The notes under the pieces are model-generated. The model made no database searches. It was given only the letters and a program-made list of their open reading frames with translations, and was not told the DNA's origin. Source: FEB-12 sp964503315 (GTDB taxonomy: Bacteria > Zixibacteria > MSB-5A5 > GN15 > FEB-12). From it: 64,000 bases of DNA. Where the stretch lies: contig CAZCZL010000002.1 in the NCBI GenBank assembly GCA_964503315.1, positions 248,001 through 312,000 of the forward strand, in the 5' to 3' direction. The position numbers and the translations under genes are program-made. Below are positions 1-8,271 of this stretch, one piece after another; the stretch's first letter is position 1; every line of letters begins with the position of its first letter.

Positions 1-483
1 TATGACGGTCACGGCCAGATTTTCGATCGACAGCTTGTCGATCATAAACTCAGGGATAGTGGCGGCCGAATCTGTCGCTTTGGCGTCAGGCCGCGTGGGA
101 AGGCCGAACCGCCCCAGCGAATCTTGAACCAGCGTAATGCGAGTGGAATCAAGCAGAACCGACGAGAAGATAATTCGATTGTCGATCAAATTGCGCCAGG
201 AGTACTTTGCGCCTAAGCGACCAGTATAAAAGACCTCCTGGCCGCCGAGAGAATCATCAAAGGAAACTTTGAGTTCGCGGACGGTCAGGTCATCAAAGAC
301 GCTCCCCTCCAATTCGCCTATACTTACCTGAAACGGTAGGTTTGGGGGGATCATTGAGTTCAACTTCGAAGTCACGATCGCCTCAAAACCATGCATCTCA
401 AACAAGTAGAAGCCGAGTCCGGCGCCAAGAAGAAGTATCACGGCGATGATCAGCAGCGTGATTTTCATCCAGCGACGCATCAT
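1..483 (-). CDS. TamB/AsmA-like envelope protein, N-terminal part (3' end outside window)
   Basis: The first 161 codons of a gene that runs off the left edge. The start is an ATG whose bases overlap the TGA of the upstream gene (ATGA), so translation is probably coupled. Residues 1-5 are basic, followed by a hydrophobic helix at about 7-24 (ITLLIIAVILLLGAGLGFY): an inner-membrane signal anchor. The rest is an alternating beta pattern with phrases such as IGELEGSVFDDLTVREL, GRFGLPT and IDKLSIENLAVTV, which resembles the N-terminus of AsmA/TamB-family proteins that bridge the periplasm and move phospholipid or assist outer-membrane assembly. The family call rests on the anchor and this pattern only, since the C-terminal domain is not visible. 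It could be another AsmA-like paralogue. Confidence 0.6.
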   Translation of the reverse strand, partial: MMRRWMKITLLIIAVILLLGAGLGFYLFEMHGFEAIVTSKLNSMIPPNLPFQVSIGELEGSVFDDLTVRELKVSFDDSLGGQEVFYTGRLGAKYSWRNLIDNRIIFSSVLLDSTRITLVQDSLGRFGLPTRPDAKATDSAATIPEFMIDKLSIENLAVTVI

Positions 484-1145
484 GCTACCTTCATCCTTCC
501 CAAGAGTTGGCGAGCGGTGGCAGTCCCGCTATCAAAGCAGGAGAGGTCATCAATGACCAACTTGAGCAGCTCGGGGGGAGCTCCGACATTGAGTGCTCCG
601 CGCATATGCGAATGCAACTGCTGTTCACGGTCATCTGCTATGAGCATCGCCACATTAGCCAATTCACGGGCAACGAGTCCCAGTTCCGGACGTGACAGCA
701 CTTTGCCATATCCTTCCAGGATCATCCAATGGAAGACTTCCGGGGCCATCCGTTCGACCCGGGCACGGAGGGGCTCAAAGTTCGCTCCATATACCTTTTT
801 ACACAGCTCAAGTCCCCTTATGAACCATTCATTGGTCGTGTGGCCGTGTGCCTCATGTCGATGGTTAGTTGCCTTCGAAGCTGGAAACGCCTTGTCAACG
901 GCTTCCGCGGCAGTCAGCATTCGAGGAAAACCAAGAAAGAGATAGGATTGGAGTACCACTTCGTAGAACTGCGCTCGCTCGACCTCCGGCTGTTTATTTT
1001 GGATCAAGACGGAATTCAAGATATCGCTCTCATTGGTCGCTATTGTCGCCGCAAATAGGGCCAGCCAGCGTTCCTGCCCATACGTTTCTGGGGAAAAATC
1101 GAGAATAGCCGCTCTTAGAGCGGTCCAGTCACAGAGGTTCGACAT
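480..1145 (-). CDS. carboxymuconolactone decarboxylase (AhpD-like) family protein
   Basis: A 221-residue soluble protein with two similar helical halves. The second half (about 155-205) has the CMD/AhpD-type helix pair, ending in REQQLHSHMRGALNVGAPPE, with the conserved Arg/Glu, His and Ala-Leu-x-x-Gly positions. The first half (about 40-95, SVLIQNKQPEVERAQFYEVV) looks like a diverged copy. The CxxC redox motif of AhpD is absent from the canonical place, so peroxidase-reductase activity cannot be assumed. Family members include decarboxylases, AhpD reductases and proteins of unknown role. It is stop-start coupled to the TamB-like gene downstream, but no functional link is evident. The substrate is unknown. 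Confidence 0.65.
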   Translation of the reverse strand: MSNLCDWTALRAAILDFSPETYGQERWLALFAATIATNESDILNSVLIQNKQPEVERAQFYEVVLQSYLFLGFPRMLTAAEAVDKAFPASKATNHRHEAHGHTTNEWFIRGLELCKKVYGANFEPLRARVERMAPEVFHWMILEGYGKVLSRPELGLVARELANVAMLIADDREQQLHSHMRGALNVGAPPELLKLVIDDLSCFDSGTATARQLLGRMKVA

Positions 1146-1189
1146 ACCGGTAAGGTATGTAGGAATGGTGATTTAGGGCAATGTTGAAA

Positions 1190-2359
1190 TTAGCGGGCCC
1201 GACGCAGCCGCTGCTCAAGACGGGAGACTTCCTGCTTTAGATATTGCAGGATTTTCGTGAGCGAGTCGGCGGATGGCTCTGAGGGAACAAAGTCAGTGGG
1301 CTCAATGGCCGGACCGGATAGGGTCTTCTGACCGATTTGAACTCGCGCGGTCATGACTTGATTGGAACGGAGATAATTCAATTCGGCGATGGCGCCCGGC
1401 TTGGCGAGCTTCACAATCTTGGCGAGGTCCGCGGCAGTAGTTATGCGCTGGCCCCTGAATCCGACAATAAGATCGCCCCGCATCAGCCCGGCGCGTTCTG
1501 CGGGAGAGCCTGGAGAGATGTAGGTAATGACCACGCCCCGATCGATCAGATTTCCGAATCCACTTTGATTTGAGGACGCAATGGCGGTGATGGATGCATC
1601 GAGTTCTATCCCGGGCGTGATTTCGATATCCGCAGTGGAGACCCCAATGTATCCAGCCTGACGGTCACCGTGCGTCAGGAGGTGGTTCACAGTGCCGGCA
1701 AGTTGATAAGCCGGTACCGCAAGAGTGACATCAGGTGACTGGCCGACAGATCCTACGACGATGCCGAGCAGCCGACCCTGCAAGTCAAATATCCCGCCTC
1801 CAACGGCAGAAGGAGCCAACGACGCGGAGAACTGCAAATTGCCGTCGGGACGCAATCCCGCACAGAATCCTATGGTCGGGGTGGCGCGGAGTCCAAAGGC
1901 ATGTCCCATGGCCACCACCATCTGGCCGGCACAAACACGACGTTCGCACATGATGACCGGGGTCCCGATCCGTTGGCTTGGGAGCAATAAGGCAAGGTCG
2001 GTCAGGTAATCGACCGCAATGAGAGTCGCTGGATACCGATGGTTCTCAAAATTTACGAACAGCCGTTCGTGATTAACTACAGCGGACGCTGATACCAACA
2101 CATGACCGAATGAATCGCAGATGACCCCGGATGTCACGAGGTTCTCCATCAATTCATTCCCGCCAAAGACAGACGACTGCCCCGGCCGGTAATTCTCGAT
2201 AGTGACAATTGACCGGGAGAGATTGTAGATGAGGTCATTCATGCCGCTTTCGAGGGATGTCAGCGGTCGATCAGCAGCGTGTGAATGAGCGGGAGAAAAG
2301 ACCGCCCAGACGACCACAAGGGCCAGGATCCGGGCGGTCATACGGTAACACGTTAGCAT
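1190..2359 (-). CDS. HtrA/DegP-like PDZ protein with degenerate protease domain (predicted pseudoprotease)
   Basis: 389 residues. A signal peptide occupies about 1-29 (hydrophobic 9-22, AHSHAA cleavage region), a trypsin-fold domain about 40-225, a PDZ domain about 235-345 (ISPGSPAERAGLMRGDLIVG), and a coiled-coil tail from 365 to the end. Aligning by eye to HtrA blocks, the Asp of the triad is kept (YLTDLALL, D121). The His of the TNNHVV block is S92 (VSASAVV) and the nucleophile of GNSGG is V186 (SAVGGG). Two of three triad residues are therefore missing and proteolysis is unlikely. It starts 1 nt after the anti-sigma stop, third in the sigma operon, so a role as periplasmic sensor, scaffold or chaperone feeding that pathway is my inference. 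Fold confidence is high, function moderate. Confidence 0.8.
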   Translation of the reverse strand: MLTCYRMTARILALVVVWAVFSPAHSHAADRPLTSLESGMNDLIYNLSRSIVTIENYRPGQSSVFGGNELMENLVTSGVICDSFGHVLVSASAVVNHERLFVNFENHRYPATLIAVDYLTDLALLLPSQRIGTPVIMCERRVCAGQMVVAMGHAFGLRATPTIGFCAGLRPDGNLQFSASLAPSAVGGGIFDLQGRLLGIVVGSVGQSPDVTLAVPAYQLAGTVNHLLTHGDRQAGYIGVSTADIEITPGIELDASITAIASSNQSGFGNLIDRGVVITYISPGSPAERAGLMRGDLIVGFRGQRITTAADLAKIVKLAKPGAIAELNYLRSNQVMTARVQIGQKTLSGPAIEPTDFVPSEPSADSLTKILQYLKQEVSRLEQRLRRAR

Positions 2360-2360
2360 T

Positions 2361-3035
2361 TTAGTATATGGCTCGTGCCTCCGATACCTGGGTGCTGTTT
2401 GCCGGCTGATAAACGCGGATAACCGGCCGCATCTTCAGCATTTCCAAGAAGTACTGGTTCTGCCCCGCCCATCCGTGCGGCGACTGCGATGACACGGCGG
2501 AGAAATTCGAGGCATTGGTCAGCATCCCCGACAATCTGCTCAAACGTTCGGTCTGCGCCAATTCGCCACGCAGGGTCCAATTCTTCTTCAGGCGCGGATT
2601 CATGTTTGGGTTGTTGGTCGGCTGCACCGTCTGATACTCATCTGTCAGTTGCGCCTGTTCACCAACAATCTGCGGACCTTGCTGAGGGGAGGTAAGGACC
2701 GCAATAGCAACCACCGCCATGACCAGCGCGCTCGACAGAACCGGTGCAAGGGTCCGCCAGGCGAATCGCGGCGCGTGCTGGGGCAGATATGCCTTGGTGC
2801 GCGTCTCCGCAAACCGTTCTTCCGCGATGCGATTAAGCAGCCGGGTGTTGAAATCACCCGACAGCGCCACCTTGGGAAGTTCGTGCGTGGCAGCTTCCAT
2901 TCCGCGCACCATCAACTCCTCCTGGCGGCAAGTGGCACAGGTGGAGAGATGCTCTCGCACGGCCAGTACTTCCCGTCCTGTCAGCTCTTCTTTACAATAG
3001 GCCGACAGGCAAGAGCGTACTCTTTGACAACGCAT
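2361..3035 (-). CDS. zinc-finger (zf-HC2) anti-sigma factor, membrane anchored
   Basis: 224 residues from the ATG at 3035, chosen because a GGAGG ribosome site sits directly upstream and the protein then begins at the zinc finger. The N-terminus shows the anti-sigma zinc-finger pattern: Cys near residue 3-14, then HLSTCATC (H-x3-C-x2-C). One transmembrane helix follows at about 100-120 (PVLSSALVMAVVAIAVLT), then a periplasmic region rich in Asn/Gln. This is the RseA/RskA-type layout: the cytoplasmic finger binds the ECF sigma factor and the external part receives the stress signal. The reading frame overlaps the 3' end of the sigma gene by 44 nt, consistent with stoichiometric coupled synthesis. 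Confidence 0.88.
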   Translation of the reverse strand: MRCQRVRSCLSAYCKEELTGREVLAVREHLSTCATCRQEELMVRGMEAATHELPKVALSGDFNTRLLNRIAEERFAETRTKAYLPQHAPRFAWRTLAPVLSSALVMAVVAIAVLTSPQQGPQIVGEQAQLTDEYQTVQPTNNPNMNPRLKKNWTLRGELAQTERLSRLSGMLTNASNFSAVSSQSPHGWAGQNQYFLEMLKMRPVIRVYQPANSTQVSEARAIY

Positions 3036-3594
3036 TATATTCCTCCAGTCTTGGCTGTAACTTGTCACGCAGGATCAGACGCGCGCGGTTGACGCGGGAC
3101 TTGACCGTCCCCAGCGGCACTCCGAGCACATCGGCAACTTCCTCGTACGGCATTTCCTGCACATCGCGCAATAAAAACGCGGTGCGGTATTTTTCCGGCA
3201 ATTCTTTGATGGCGGAATCAAGCGCCTGCGGAAGCCGGCTTGGAATCTTGGCCTCCACGGCGAATTCCGCCTCGTGCCCCTGCATATCGGTGATCTCGTA
3301 GAATTTGAATTTCTTACGCTTACGCAGCTCATTTCTAGCGAGATTCAGGCAGATCGTGTATATCCAGGTTGAAAAACAGTGCTGGAAATTGAACGACTGC
3401 CGGTGCTGATATACCCGGACAAAGGTCTCCTGGACTATGTCTTCCGCTTCCTCCGTTGAGGACAACATGCGGCTGATCACGTTCATGAGACGATCCTTGT
3501 AGCGGTCGACCATGGCGTTAAACGCTACCATGTCTCCCTTCTGGATCGAACGCATTAACGCGAAGTCAATGTCCTTTTCGGTTTCCTTGGCCAT
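2992..3594 (-). CDS. ECF-family RNA polymerase sigma factor (RpoE-like)
   Basis: 200 residues from ATG 3594 (MAKETEKDIDF). The frame stays open upstream to 3759, but that part has no sigma homology and would leave almost no 5' leader after the promoter. Region 2 is visible at about 15-90 (FNAMVDRYKDRLMNVISRML, AEDIVQETFVRVYQ, STWIYTICLNLARNELRKRKK). Region 4 is at about 125-180 (LPEKYRTAFLLRDVQEMPYE, VPLGTVKSRVNRARLILRDKL). It lacks regions 1 and 3, as expected for ECF factors. It is first in an operon with its anti-sigma and a PDZ protein, so it likely directs an envelope-stress regulon. A consensus housekeeping promoter lies at 3777-3805. Confidence 0.92.
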   Translation of the reverse strand: MAKETEKDIDFALMRSIQKGDMVAFNAMVDRYKDRLMNVISRMLSSTEEAEDIVQETFVRVYQHRQSFNFQHCFSTWIYTICLNLARNELRKRKKFKFYEITDMQGHEAEFAVEAKIPSRLPQALDSAIKELPEKYRTAFLLRDVQEMPYEEVADVLGVPLGTVKSRVNRARLILRDKLQPRLEEYNALSKSTLLPVGLL

Positions 3595-3776
3595 AGCTGT
3601 GATGCCCTTGTCTTTATGGTTCTTAAAGTAATACCCGCCAACCGGGAAATCTTTCCCGAGTCGGACCAAAAAACTGCTGTTTTTGCCCGAAAATCCGCCA
3701 ACCAAGTGCAATCGGAGAATCGTCCAATTCTCCCCCATTAGAACGATTTGGAGCGGCAAAAGTTGAAGACTCAGCT

Positions 3777-3805
3777 AATATACGACGTAACGGCCTGTAT
3801 GTCAA
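3777..3805 (-). promoter_or_regulatory. sigma70-type promoter of the ECF sigma operon
   Basis: On the minus strand TTGACA (3805-3800), a 17-nt spacer, then TATATT (3782-3777). The -35 box starts immediately after the stop codon of the DUF401 gene. The transcript would start near 3770, giving a leader of roughly 175 nt before ATG 3594. I saw no second, ECF-type promoter. Confidence 0.75.
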
Positions 3806-5029
3806 TCAGTTAATTGCGAACAGGCCCGGCCAGAATGACCGACTTAGAAGAAATCCGACAACTCCCAGGATAGCCAACGGGATAACAAATAACCTATAGA
3901 CTGACATAAGGTTACTCTTATAATACTCGTTCGTTAGGACTAGGCAGAGGTGAGTGGGTGCCAGTAACATCCCGATATACCCGGCCAGATAGGATAGTTG
4001 AATGTTTCCGGGCTGCAAAACCGGCTGATAGAGGAACCCAGCTAGAAGGGCGTATCCCATCCCGACATAGGCCGCCACCATACCAGTCAATAATCCAATA
4101 GCGAAACAGACAAGGAAAATGAGCAGAGCGGGCGGAAAGTGGTACTGCTGGGCAAGCGATGTGATTTGCGTTATCGCCCCAGAGAGTTCGAGTACCGTTT
4201 GAAAGGAGAGGATACCGAAAACCAGAAAGACCAACTTATAGGACAGTCCCTTCTTCAAGGAAGGCCAGAGAACCGAGGCTGACGGTCTTGTCGCTAGGAT
4301 CAAGGCGACGGCAGCCGCGAGGACAGCCCATGCCATATTGACTTTGAAGATCGCGTAAACTGCGATTGCACCAGCAATCGGCCACAGTGAACCAGCAATA
4401 CCCTTGAGGGCGGCATATGCATTGACATGGTTTTCGTGATCTAGGCTGATCTTTCGGGAAAAGTAGAATGCGCCAATAGCGGCCATCAGTATCGTCATGG
4501 GCAACTGCATCAGCGCTACTTTGAACATCGGCATCCCGGTGATACCTTCAGTAAGGATGATGCCCGGATAGACCGGCCAGAAGAACTCGACCATGTGGCG
4601 AAACCAGTAGTTGGTAACGGTCCTGAACTCTGGAGAGTATCGCTCATCCTTCAGCACATTTCCGACAAGCGGCGCGGACAAGAGCGCACCTCCGGGCATC
4701 GGCATCAATCCCACCAAGAATGGCAGTACCGCCACGGCCGTCCGGTTCCCACCGGGCAGATGGCGGCAGGCATCGGCCAAACGATGCAGGAATCCCAGTT
4801 CGGCCAGCAGTGAGCCGAGTATGGTGATGAGGACGATCACGGCGGTGAGCGAAAGGAACCGTTCCGATTTGACCAGTTCCCAGTAGCCGTCCAAGACCGA
4901 TTGAAGTGGAACCTGGTAGAGCAGGGCTGCAAGAAGTCCGGCGATGAAAAGCGTAAGCCCGACCGAGAGTTTCTTGCGTAGCGCGAAAACGATAAGCGCG
5001 AGAATAGCCAGCAGCTTTGCCAATTCCAT
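3806..5029 (-). CDS. DUF401-family integral membrane permease
   Basis: 407 residues from ATG 5029 (MELAKLLAILALIVFALRKK). Upstream in-frame codons to 5167 are charged and run over the start of the divergent pabB gene, so they are probably not coding. The protein has about ten hydrophobic helices and the hallmark block PFLVGLMPMPGGALLSAPLV followed by NYWFRHMVEFFWPVYPGII. These are features of DUF401, a family in the ion-transporter superfamily with no settled substrate. It is divergent from pabB (89 bp apart) and upstream of the sigma operon, which has its own promoter. I know of no function beyond membrane transport by fold. Confidence 0.75.
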   Translation of the reverse strand: MELAKLLAILALIVFALRKKLSVGLTLFIAGLLAALLYQVPLQSVLDGYWELVKSERFLSLTAVIVLITILGSLLAELGFLHRLADACRHLPGGNRTAVAVLPFLVGLMPMPGGALLSAPLVGNVLKDERYSPEFRTVTNYWFRHMVEFFWPVYPGIILTEGITGMPMFKVALMQLPMTILMAAIGAFYFSRKISLDHENHVNAYAALKGIAGSLWPIAGAIAVYAIFKVNMAWAVLAAAVALILATRPSASVLWPSLKKGLSYKLVFLVFGILSFQTVLELSGAITQITSLAQQYHFPPALLIFLVCFAIGLLTGMVAAYVGMGYALLAGFLYQPVLQPGNIQLSYLAGYIGMLLAPTHLCLVLTNEYYKSNLMSVYRLFVIPLAILGVVGFLLSRSFWPGLFAIN

Positions 5030-5117
5030 CGCGACAAGAAAGCGGTTTAGTGTTGGCTTGTCAAATCCGGGTTCCGACTTGACTTGACTGGATTCTCCCC
5101 TACCTTTCCATCGCCTC

Positions 5118-6461
5118 ATGGAAACACCAAGCGCGCATACCAGCAAATTGAGCGAGCGGGAGTTCATCTCGATAGCATCCTCTTACATGCACGAGCAAGG
5201 GTTCGTCTGGTTGGATACGAGTATGCATCTGCCGGGCCGCGCAAGTCGCTCTCTGTTGGCTCGACGTCCGGCGATGGAGATCTCTTATTCGAATGGTGAG
5301 ATGACCATGCGCAACGGTCCACAAGTGACTGCTCGCAAATTGAGCGCGCTGGGGAGTCTGACCGTCGTCTGTACGCTGGCCGAGGATAATAATCTGACCG
5401 CAGTCGGCTACATCTCGTATGAAACCTGCCTCGAACTGGCGGACCCTCGATATCAGCATGCGTTTGAGGATACCGGATTTCAGTTCTACTTCTATCGGTC
5501 CGTAATGGAATATGATCACGAGACCGACGAGGGGACGATTGTTGGAGAATCTCCGAATGCTGGGATCCACCCTCCCACAGTTGAGACTCCCGCAGAACGG
5601 CCAGTCACCTCGCCATCTGATTTCCAATGGTCTGAGACACACGACTCGTACACAGATAAGGTCAAACAAATCAAGCGACACATTTTCGAGGGGGATATCT
5701 ATCAGGCTAACCTTACGACGCGATTCAGTCTCAGATCAGACAGCGCGCCGTCATCGATATATATGCGATTGCGCTTGCTCACTCCTGCCCCCTATTCAGC
5801 CTTCCTGAATTTCGGTCGATTGCAGATACTCTCATCTTCGCCGGAACGGATGCTACTTCTGGAGGATAGAAAAGTTAGCACGAACCCAATCAAGGGGACC
5901 ACATCATCGGGCACAACCCCCGAAGAGGTCGAACAGAATCGCCGTTTGCTGTTGATGTCCGCAAAAGACCGCGCCGAGCTACTCATGATTGTCGACTTGG
6001 AGAGGAATGACCTAGGCAGAATCGCCGAAACCGGCACTGTCAAAGTGAACGCGCTTTTTCGCACCGAACTCTACCGTTCGCTGATCCATCTGGTGAGCGA
6101 CATTTCGGCCAAAGTGCGGCCGGAGATCATGACCTCTCAAGTCCTCGAGGCTCTTTTGCCGGGTGGTTCGATCACTGGCGCGCCGAAATTGAGGGCAATT
6201 GAAATACTGAAGTCGCTGGAGTCGGTGCCTCGCGGTGTCTACACAGGCTGCATCGGTTACATCAGACCTGGCCGCGCGGAGTTCAATATTGCAATTCGGA
6301 CCATGGTTCACCAAAATGGGACTTACGATATCCATGCCGGAGGCGGCATCGTGGCGGATAGCGAGCCCGGTGCTGAATACGATGAGATGCTGCTCAAAGC
6401 ATCCAACATGTTCCGAGCAGTCGGACTGAGTGAGGATCAAATAGCATGTTTACGCCGCTAG
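5118..6461 (+). CDS. pabB: aminodeoxychorismate synthase component I
   Basis: 447 residues of the chorismate-utilising enzyme fold. The PIKGT block (Lys about 259) is the one found in aminodeoxychorismate synthases, where that lysine attacks chorismate; anthranilate synthases have PIAGT. Also seen are AELLMIVDLERNDLGR, LLPGGSITGAPKLRAIEI and AGGGIVADSEPGAEYDE (Mg and chorismate sites). The N-terminal 110 residues are the usual less conserved domain. It makes 4-amino-4-deoxychorismate from chorismate and ammonia for folate. The glutaminase partner PabA is not in the window. It overlaps pabC by 16 nt, so the two steps of p-aminobenzoate synthesis are coupled. Confidence 0.93.
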   Translation: METPSAHTSKLSEREFISIASSYMHEQGFVWLDTSMHLPGRASRSLLARRPAMEISYSNGEMTMRNGPQVTARKLSALGSLTVVCTLAEDNNLTAVGYISYETCLELADPRYQHAFEDTGFQFYFYRSVMEYDHETDEGTIVGESPNAGIHPPTVETPAERPVTSPSDFQWSETHDSYTDKVKQIKRHIFEGDIYQANLTTRFSLRSDSAPSSIYMRLRLLTPAPYSAFLNFGRLQILSSSPERMLLLEDRKVSTNPIKGTTSSGTTPEEVEQNRRLLLMSAKDRAELLMIVDLERNDLGRIAETGTVKVNALFRTELYRSLIHLVSDISAKVRPEIMTSQVLEALLPGGSITGAPKLRAIEILKSLESVPRGVYTGCIGYIRPGRAEFNIAIRTMVHQNGTYDIHAGGGIVADSEPGAEYDEMLLKASNMFRAVGLSEDQIACLRR

Positions 6462-7288
6462 CTTCGATAAATGGGAAACTAGTCAAACCGGATAAGGCCA
6501 AGATATCCGTCTACGATAACTCGCTGCTGTACGCTGAGGGGTTGTTTGAGACCTTTCTTGGCGTCGATGAACGCATCATTTTTGCCAAAGAGCATTTGGA
6601 CCGTCTGGAGCGAGGCGCTAAAGTAACGGGGCTAAGGATACCTGTCACCCGTAAACAGATTGAAGTCTGGATGAAACGTGCGCTCAAAGCGTATCCGGCC
6701 AAAGTAAAGCAACTTCGCTTGACAGTAACTTCCGGTGATTCTGCCCGCTGGCGCGGTAAATCCTCGGATCCACAGGTCATCATTCTGGTCGGTCCACATC
6801 AGCTTCCATCTCGCCCCAGTCGCTTGATCGTCTCGCCGTTTCGAGTCGACGAGGAGTCGGTCTTTCGCCGCATCAAGACGATCTCTTACGCTATTCAGGC
6901 GGCGGCCCTGCGCATCGCCAAACAGAAAAAGTACGATGACGCGATCATGCTAAATGAATCAGGGTATGTGGCGGAAGTGACCTCGGCAAATATCTTCTGG
7001 GTAAAGAAAGGTGTCGTGTACACGCCGCCGCTCGATGCCGGCTGCCTGGAAGGGACGACTCGAGAAGTAATGTTGCGGGAGACCCGCAAACTGAAACTCA
7101 ATCTGGTCGAGCAACATGCGACTTTGAAGCAGCTTCTGGCGGCGGACGAGATCTTCATCTCAAGCTCGACTCGACTGGTCATTTCCGTGCAGGAGATAGC
7201 CGACAAGAAGCGGCATACTTTCGCGCCTGGACCGATCACGGAGAGATATCGGCAGCACTTCCTCAAACTGGTTGGACTCGGCGTGTAG
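6446..7288 (+). CDS. pabC: aminodeoxychorismate lyase (class IV PLP aminotransferase fold)
   Basis: 280 residues. The fold-type IV signature is clear: LYAEGLFETFLGVDERIIF near 30, the PLP lysine in RRIKTISYAIQAAAL (about residue 144), and ESGYVAEVTSANIFWVKKG with the conserved Glu near 175, then CLEGTTREVML. Branched-chain and D-amino acid aminotransferases share these motifs, but the overlap with pabB makes PabC by far the most likely. It releases pyruvate and p-aminobenzoate from aminodeoxychorismate. No terminator hairpin follows it; the next gene has its own promoter. Confidence 0.88.
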   Translation: MFTPLASINGKLVKPDKAKISVYDNSLLYAEGLFETFLGVDERIIFAKEHLDRLERGAKVTGLRIPVTRKQIEVWMKRALKAYPAKVKQLRLTVTSGDSARWRGKSSDPQVIILVGPHQLPSRPSRLIVSPFRVDEESVFRRIKTISYAIQAAALRIAKQKKYDDAIMLNESGYVAEVTSANIFWVKKGVVYTPPLDAGCLEGTTREVMLRETRKLKLNLVEQHATLKQLLAADEIFISSSTRLVISVQEIADKKRHTFAPGPITERYRQHFLKLVGLGV

Positions 7289-7321
7289 CACCACGTTTCG
7301 TCTTCTCTCCCTTGTTTTAAT

Positions 7322-7352
7322 TTGACATGTTTGCAGAGTTCGGACATATAAT
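7322..7352 (+). promoter_or_regulatory. sigma70-type promoter for the outer-membrane-like protein gene
   Basis: TTGACA at 7322-7327 is followed by CATATAAT. TATAAT at 7347-7352 gives a 19-nt spacer, while CATATA at 7345-7350 gives 17. It lies 38 nt before the ATG of the 7390 gene. Confidence 0.5.
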
Positions 7353-7389
7353 CAGCAGGAATGAACCTGCTACTTCAGGATGACCCGAC

Positions 7390-8217
7390 ATGACCAGACA
7401 TTTCCTCTGCATATGCTTCGCGACGCTCGTCGCACTTTGTTCTGCATACGCGCAAACGCCCGCAGACAATGAAACGGCGCGCGATGTCAGCGGCACACTC
7501 TACGATATTCCGCCACGCGACCTGATCGATATGCCAACCGCCGGCACTCTTCCCCGCAGCTATTTTGATATTGGATTGCGGGTCTACTCAGGGGGCGGCG
7601 CATTGGGGACCTGCAATATTGGGCTTTCCAATCGACTGACCTTGGGAATAGCGTACGGTGCCGAGGGAGCAATTTCGAATGTCGAGCCGAACTGGAATCC
7701 GGATATTGAGTTTAATCTTAAATTCCGCATAATCGACGAAATGCAGTATTTCCCGGGAGTTGTGTTGGGGTATTCCTCACAGGGAGATGGCCCATGGAAC
7801 AAGGATCTGCAGCGATACGCCTTCAAATCGCGCGGGTTTTATGCGGTGGCAAGCCGATCATTCTACTTCTACAAGTGGACCTCGGGCTGGCATGCCGGGA
7901 TAAACTACTCGATGGAAAAGAAGAAGGATGAAGATAAAACATTGAACGGCTTCTTCGGTGTCGATGCGACGTTTAACTACAATCTCGCGTTGTTATTGGA
8001 ATACGACCTGGCGCTCAATGACGACCGGTCTTCGTATCCGGACGGCAGCGCCGCCAATTTCTCCGGCAAGGGACGGGGGTATCTGAATTCGTCGATCAAG
8101 TGGTTGTTCGCGCAGAATTTACAGATAGAGATAATTCTGAAGGATTTGCTGTTGAATCGACGTGAGGCGCAGACCATCACCCGCGAACTACGGCTGACGT
8201 ATATTGAACATTTCTAG
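7390..8217 (+). CDS. exported beta-barrel-like protein of unknown function
   Basis: 275 residues with a clear signal peptide (hydrophobic 5-20, ending in SAYAQ). The mature part is dominated by short amphipathic strands with aromatic residues: YFDIGLRVYSGGGALG, LTLGIAYGAEGAI, FYAVASRSFYFYKW, WHAGINYSMEKKK, LALLLEYDLALNDD. It ends LTYIEHF with a C-terminal Phe, as outer-membrane barrels do. The pattern resembles YjbH-like or other small porin-like barrels. I do not recognise a specific family. It is a single transcription unit with its own promoter and a strong terminator. Confidence 0.6.
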   Translation: MTRHFLCICFATLVALCSAYAQTPADNETARDVSGTLYDIPPRDLIDMPTAGTLPRSYFDIGLRVYSGGGALGTCNIGLSNRLTLGIAYGAEGAISNVEPNWNPDIEFNLKFRIIDEMQYFPGVVLGYSSQGDGPWNKDLQRYAFKSRGFYAVASRSFYFYKWTSGWHAGINYSMEKKKDEDKTLNGFFGVDATFNYNLALLLEYDLALNDDRSSYPDGSAANFSGKGRGYLNSSIKWLFAQNLQIEIILKDLLLNRREAQTITRELRLTYIEHF

Positions 8218-8237
8218 GCCAAGACAATTGATACGAA

Positions 8238-8270
8238 AAAGGGCTTCACTCACGTGAAGCCCTTTGCTTT
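8238..8270. terminator. bidirectional intrinsic terminator between convergent genes
   Basis: A 12-bp perfect stem (AAAGGGCTTCAC, 8238-8249, with GTGAAGCCCTTT, 8254-8265) and a TCAC loop. A T-rich tail follows on the plus side (GCTTTTC) and an A-run gives U residues on the minus side. It separates the barrel-protein gene from the convergent creatininase-family gene. Confidence 0.88.
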
Positions 8271-8271
8271 T

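Noticed and set aside
3595..3759. N-terminal extension of the ECF sigma factor by 55 codons
   Set aside because: The extension has no sigma homology, the start would lie only about 11 nt from the predicted transcription start, and MAKETEK fits family N-termini.
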